Shown: positions 61,482-64,000 of the stretch, piece by piece
How positions within the stretch are numbered: position 1 is the first letter of the stretch
Layout of the letters: every line of letters begins with the position of its first letter
DNA from: Camelimonas fluminis
GTDB lineage: Bacteria; Pseudomonadota; Alphaproteobacteria; Rhizobiales; Beijerinckiaceae
Direction of reading: 5' to 3'
Assembly (NCBI RefSeq): GCF_014656355.1
Contig: NZ_BNCG01000010.1
Span: forward strand, 1 to 64,000
DNA length: 64,000 nucleotides
Position numbers and translations under genes: made by a program
The notes under the pieces: generated by a model
What the model saw: the letters and a program-made list of their open reading frames with translations, nothing else
Database searches by the model: none
Told to the model about the DNA's origin: nothing

Positions 61482-62567
61482 TCAGGCGGCGCCCGCAGCC
61501 TCCGGACCGCGCGGCGCGGGAGCCTCCACCGTCAGACGCTGGCCACGGGCAAGGCGGGCGCCGTAGCGGCGCGCCGGCTCCTCGATCAGCAGCCAGCAGA
61601 CATGCGACACGGCCAGCACCAGCGCCGTGGCCAGCACGGACCAGAACACGGGGCCAACGGCGCCCAGCAGCCACGCGCTCTTCGGCGCCATGGCGAACAC
61701 GCCAATCACCGGCAAATGCACCAGATAGAGCGAGTAGGACACCTTGCCGAGCCAGTGCAGCGGCGCCGCTTCGAACAGGGCGGCGACCGGGCCACGGCCG
61801 GTGAACAGCAGCGCGATGAGACCGGCGCCAAACATTGGCGTCAGTTCCGGCCGGCCGGCGGCCAGCGCGGCGACAATGGCGGCGATGGCGACGGGCTCCA
61901 GCAGGTTCTGGGCCCATTGCGGCAGGCGGGCGTCCCGCAGGCTGAAGGCGATGGCCATGCCGAAGGTAAAGCCGGCGAAACCCCGCGCCACCGCGCCGCC
62001 GCCCGCCACCACCGCGCCGACGCGGCTCAACACCAGGAACTCGATGACGCCGAGGGCCACGACCAGCAGCGCGATGGCCACGCGCGGCAACGCCCGCATC
62101 AGCGGCAGGACTAGCGGAAACGCCAGATAGCAGGCCATCTCGACGCCGACCGACCAGCTCGCGACGTTCCAGGTCAGCGGCTGGTCTCGGAACGGCTGCA
62201 ACAGCAGCAAGGCCCCGGGCAACCGCGTCCAGTCATATCCAGGCGGCCTCGGATAGCCGGTGAGAAGCAGCAGGATCGCCACGCAGATCAGGCCCGCCAT
62301 GACGAACAGATGCAGCGGATAGATGCGGAAGACCCGCCGGATCATGAAGCCGGGAATGCCGGACGGGCTCAGGTCGCGGTAGGTCGCCGCCATCACCAGA
62401 CCGCTGAGAATGAAGAAGATGTCGACAGCGACCCCGCCCGGAAACAAAAACCGGTCAGGGGTGGAAACGCCGTGGTCGACGAAACGCAGGACGAGATGGT
62501 GGGCCACGACCCACAGCGCCGCGACGCCACGCAATGACGTCAGCGGCAGATTTTCCTGCTTCACCAT
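61482..62567 (-). CDS. acyltransferase family 3 (OafA-like) membrane protein
   Basis: A 361-residue inner-membrane acyltransferase with about ten transmembrane helices. The family histidine and motif are in LRGVAALWVVAHHLVLRF, followed by FFILSGLVMAATY and RRVFRIYPLHLF, typical of acyltransferase 3. It would modify a surface polysaccharide or lipid by O-acetylation. No glycan cluster is adjacent, so the acceptor is unknown. A TTCTAATTAGAA palindrome lies just upstream of the start. Confidence 0.87.
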   Translation of the reverse strand: MVKQENLPLTSLRGVAALWVVAHHLVLRFVDHGVSTPDRFLFPGGVAVDIFFILSGLVMAATYRDLSPSGIPGFMIRRVFRIYPLHLFVMAGLICVAILLLLTGYPRPPGYDWTRLPGALLLLQPFRDQPLTWNVASWSVGVEMACYLAFPLVLPLMRALPRVAIALLVVALGVIEFLVLSRVGAVVAGGGAVARGFAGFTFGMAIAFSLRDARLPQWAQNLLEPVAIAAIVAALAAGRPELTPMFGAGLIALLFTGRGPVAALFEAAPLHWLGKVSYSLYLVHLPVIGVFAMAPKSAWLLGAVGPVFWSVLATALVLAVSHVCWLLIEEPARRYGARLARGQRLTVEAPAPRGPEAAGAA

Positions 62568-62594
62568 AGTTCTGAGCCCCGCAACCCGGAATAG

Positions 62595-62606
62595 TTCTAA
62601 TTAGAA
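62595..62606. promoter_or_regulatory. TTCTAATTAGAA palindrome upstream of the acyltransferase
   Basis: A perfect 12-bp palindrome within the larger near-palindrome ATAGTTCTAATTAGAATTAT, 28 bases upstream of the acyltransferase start. Its AT-rich TTAGAA arms recall iron-response (Irr-type) elements, but the exact match is weak. Confidence 0.35.
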
Positions 62607-62717
62607 TTATCCTGATGCGGTGACAATTGGCGAATCATGGCCTTCAGGCCACAGCGGCCCAAAAAAGGCGACCTGATGCGCATCAGATCGCCCGAAATTC
62701 ACACAGTTCCAGCCAGT

Positions 62718-63227
62718 TCAGGCCAGGTTGGCGCGCAATGCCTCAAAACGGGCGACCTGCTGCGGGTTCAATTCACGCTGGGCGTCGCGACCAACAAACA
62801 CCTTGAACATGGCCTCGCCATCAGTGTTGATGAACACCAGCGAGCAGGAGCGACGGCCGAAGAACGGCCGGTCAACGAACCAGATGGAATCGCAGCGGTC
62901 GGCGCGGATGTGGCCGCCCAGGGGGCTGTCGCCGTGGATGTTGAAATAGCCGCGGCCATGGGAGCCCGGGGGCACCGGCGCCTTGGTCTCGAACACGCCG
63001 TCGCGGGTGTGAACAATGAAGGTGACGTCGCCCCAGGCGGCGAGGTCGGCCCACAGCTCCTCGAAGCGGCTGGCGGGAACCGGCGTTGCCTGACCGTCCG
63101 GCAGGGCCGCGAAGACAGTTTTCATCGTCGCGTGATGACGCTCAGCCAGCGCTTCCAGCACGCCGTCGGGTTTTTCGGCGATCTCCGCCCGGAGCGCCGC
63201 AATCGTGTCAGCATTCACATCCGTCAT
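62718..63227 (-). CDS. hutX: HutX/HugX-type heme utilization carrier protein
   Basis: A 169-residue cytosolic heme-utilization protein, usual length about 165-170. Recognisable blocks: ADLAAWGDVTFIVHTRDGVFE, HGRGYFNIHGDSPLGGHI and FVDRPFFGRRSCSLVFINTDGEAMFKVFVGRD, the family core. The start at 63227 has AAGGACG upstream. It is alone here, without an adjacent heme transporter, and may receive heme from one encoded elsewhere. Confidence 0.9.
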   Translation of the reverse strand: MTDVNADTIAALRAEIAEKPDGVLEALAERHHATMKTVFAALPDGQATPVPASRFEELWADLAAWGDVTFIVHTRDGVFETKAPVPPGSHGRGYFNIHGDSPLGGHIRADRCDSIWFVDRPFFGRRSCSLVFINTDGEAMFKVFVGRDAQRELNPQQVARFEALRANLA

Positions 63228-63531
63228 TCCCGCGTCCTTCCTCATCAGGCGGCCGCCCCGTCTGCCTGGGCCCACCTCTCCGGCCCATGTGGCACAGGCG
63301 ACGCCAGCGCGCGAACTGTTTGTTCTGGAACGGTTCCAGCGTACGGCGACGTCATGTCCCGTCCATGGCGGATGACCTGGCGCCCCGGGGCGGTTAAAGC
63401 ATGGTCGCGTGATGCGGACGCCCGGGCCGGATCTGTTCATACTGAAACCTTCAGGTGAGCCGGCATGAGCGGCCATCCAGCTCCATCCAACGCGTGGACG
63501 CGTCCGGAGCACAGGAAACAGGAGCAAAGCG

Positions 63532-64000
63532 ATGTCTTCCGCCCCCTCCAGCGGCCCCTCCCGCCGGCTCGCCCTGACCCTTGGCGTGTTTGTGCTTGGC
63601 CTCGCCGTGCTGGCCGGCGGTCTGTTCGCCTGGCGCCAGATCCAGGGCGGAGCCGCGTCCCCGGGCGTTGGAGCGCCCTTCTCCCTGACCGACCAGAACG
63701 GCAATACGGTCACCGACGCGACCCTGCGCGGCGCGCCTTATCTGCTGTTCTTCGGCTTCACCCATTGCCCCGACATCTGCCCCTCGACCCTCTATGAGGT
63801 CTCGCAGATGCTGGAGGCGCTGGGCAAGGACACGAAGGCGCGGGCGGTGTTCATCACCGTCGATCCGGCCCGCGACAACCAGGGCGTCATGAAGGATTAT
63901 CTGGGCAGCTTTGATCCGCGCATCATCGGCCTGACCGGTTCGCAGGAGCAGATTGACGCCGTCGCGCGCGCGTTCCGCGTCTACGCCCGCAAGGTGGAGC
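63532..64000 (+). CDS. SCO1/SenC family copper protein (3' end outside window)
   Basis: The N-terminal 156 residues of a SCO family protein, cut by the window edge. An N-terminal anchor (LALTLGVFVLGLAVLAGGLF) leaves a periplasmic thioredoxin-like domain with the copper-binding motif FGFTHCPDICPST and VFITVDPARDNQGVM. SCO proteins deliver copper to the CuA site of cytochrome oxidase or protect against redox stress. GGAGCAAAG precedes the ATG at 63532. Confidence 0.92.
   Translation, partial: MSSAPSSGPSRRLALTLGVFVLGLAVLAGGLFAWRQIQGGAASPGVGAPFSLTDQNGNTVTDATLRGAPYLLFFGFTHCPDICPSTLYEVSQMLEALGKDTKARAVFITVDPARDNQGVMKDYLGSFDPRIIGLTGSQEQIDAVARAFRVYARKVE

Overview
The window is GC-rich alphaproteobacterial DNA. 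The gene families and intergenic repeats point to Hyphomicrobiales (Rhizobiales): an HWE histidine kinase, a long two-domain dCTP deaminase, a small DUF6460-type membrane protein, a HutX-type heme carrier and GATC-rich intergenic palindromes. No rRNA is present, so genus cannot be fixed from the sequence.

Positions 1 to about 8162 are one end of a Mu-like transposable prophage, visibly lower in GC than the rest. Its early operon reads leftwards: Ner-type regulator, ParB-like protein, MuA-type transposase, MuB-type ATPase, then several small accessory genes running off the left edge. A cleavable S24/LexA-type repressor reads rightwards from a shared divergent control region. Beyond it lie three small phage genes and then the predicted phage end, with two 19-bp transposase-binding-site-like repeats and a terminal CA (TG read inward) at 8161-8162. 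Late phage genes must lie off the left edge.

Positions 8163 to 64000 are ordinary chromosome, mostly single genes and short operons. Recognisable blocks are: a Baeyer-Villiger-type monooxygenase with a convergent TetR gene; an enoyl-CoA hydratase; a cation efflux protein; exported methionine sulfoxide reductases MsrB and MsrA; dCTP deaminase, a DUF952 protein and pyrD; a SugE-type guanidinium exporter; a tripartite tricarboxylate (TctCBA) transport operon; an SDR/LysR divergent pair; an HWE kinase; tRNA-Leu(UAA); a CaiB-type CoA transferase; sfsA; two paralogous membrane proteins with degenerate GGDEF domains; pcaD-like hydrolase; a CcdA-like protein without its redox cysteines; rpe and purB; rpsD, murI, trmJ, glk and icd; a heme carrier hutX; and the start of a SCO family gene.

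The most unusual item is a tandem pair of small secreted peptides at 51393-51942. They share an exact C-x7-C-x12-C-x7-C cysteine pattern, follow an AT-rich leader and are separated by a perfect hairpin. I do not recognise this family. Other points of interest are the CcdA-like protein lacking both redox cysteines, a PhnA/YjdM-like protein that has lost its zinc ribbon, the degenerate GGDEF pair, a decayed siderophore-interacting protein gene, and two families of dispersed intergenic hairpins.
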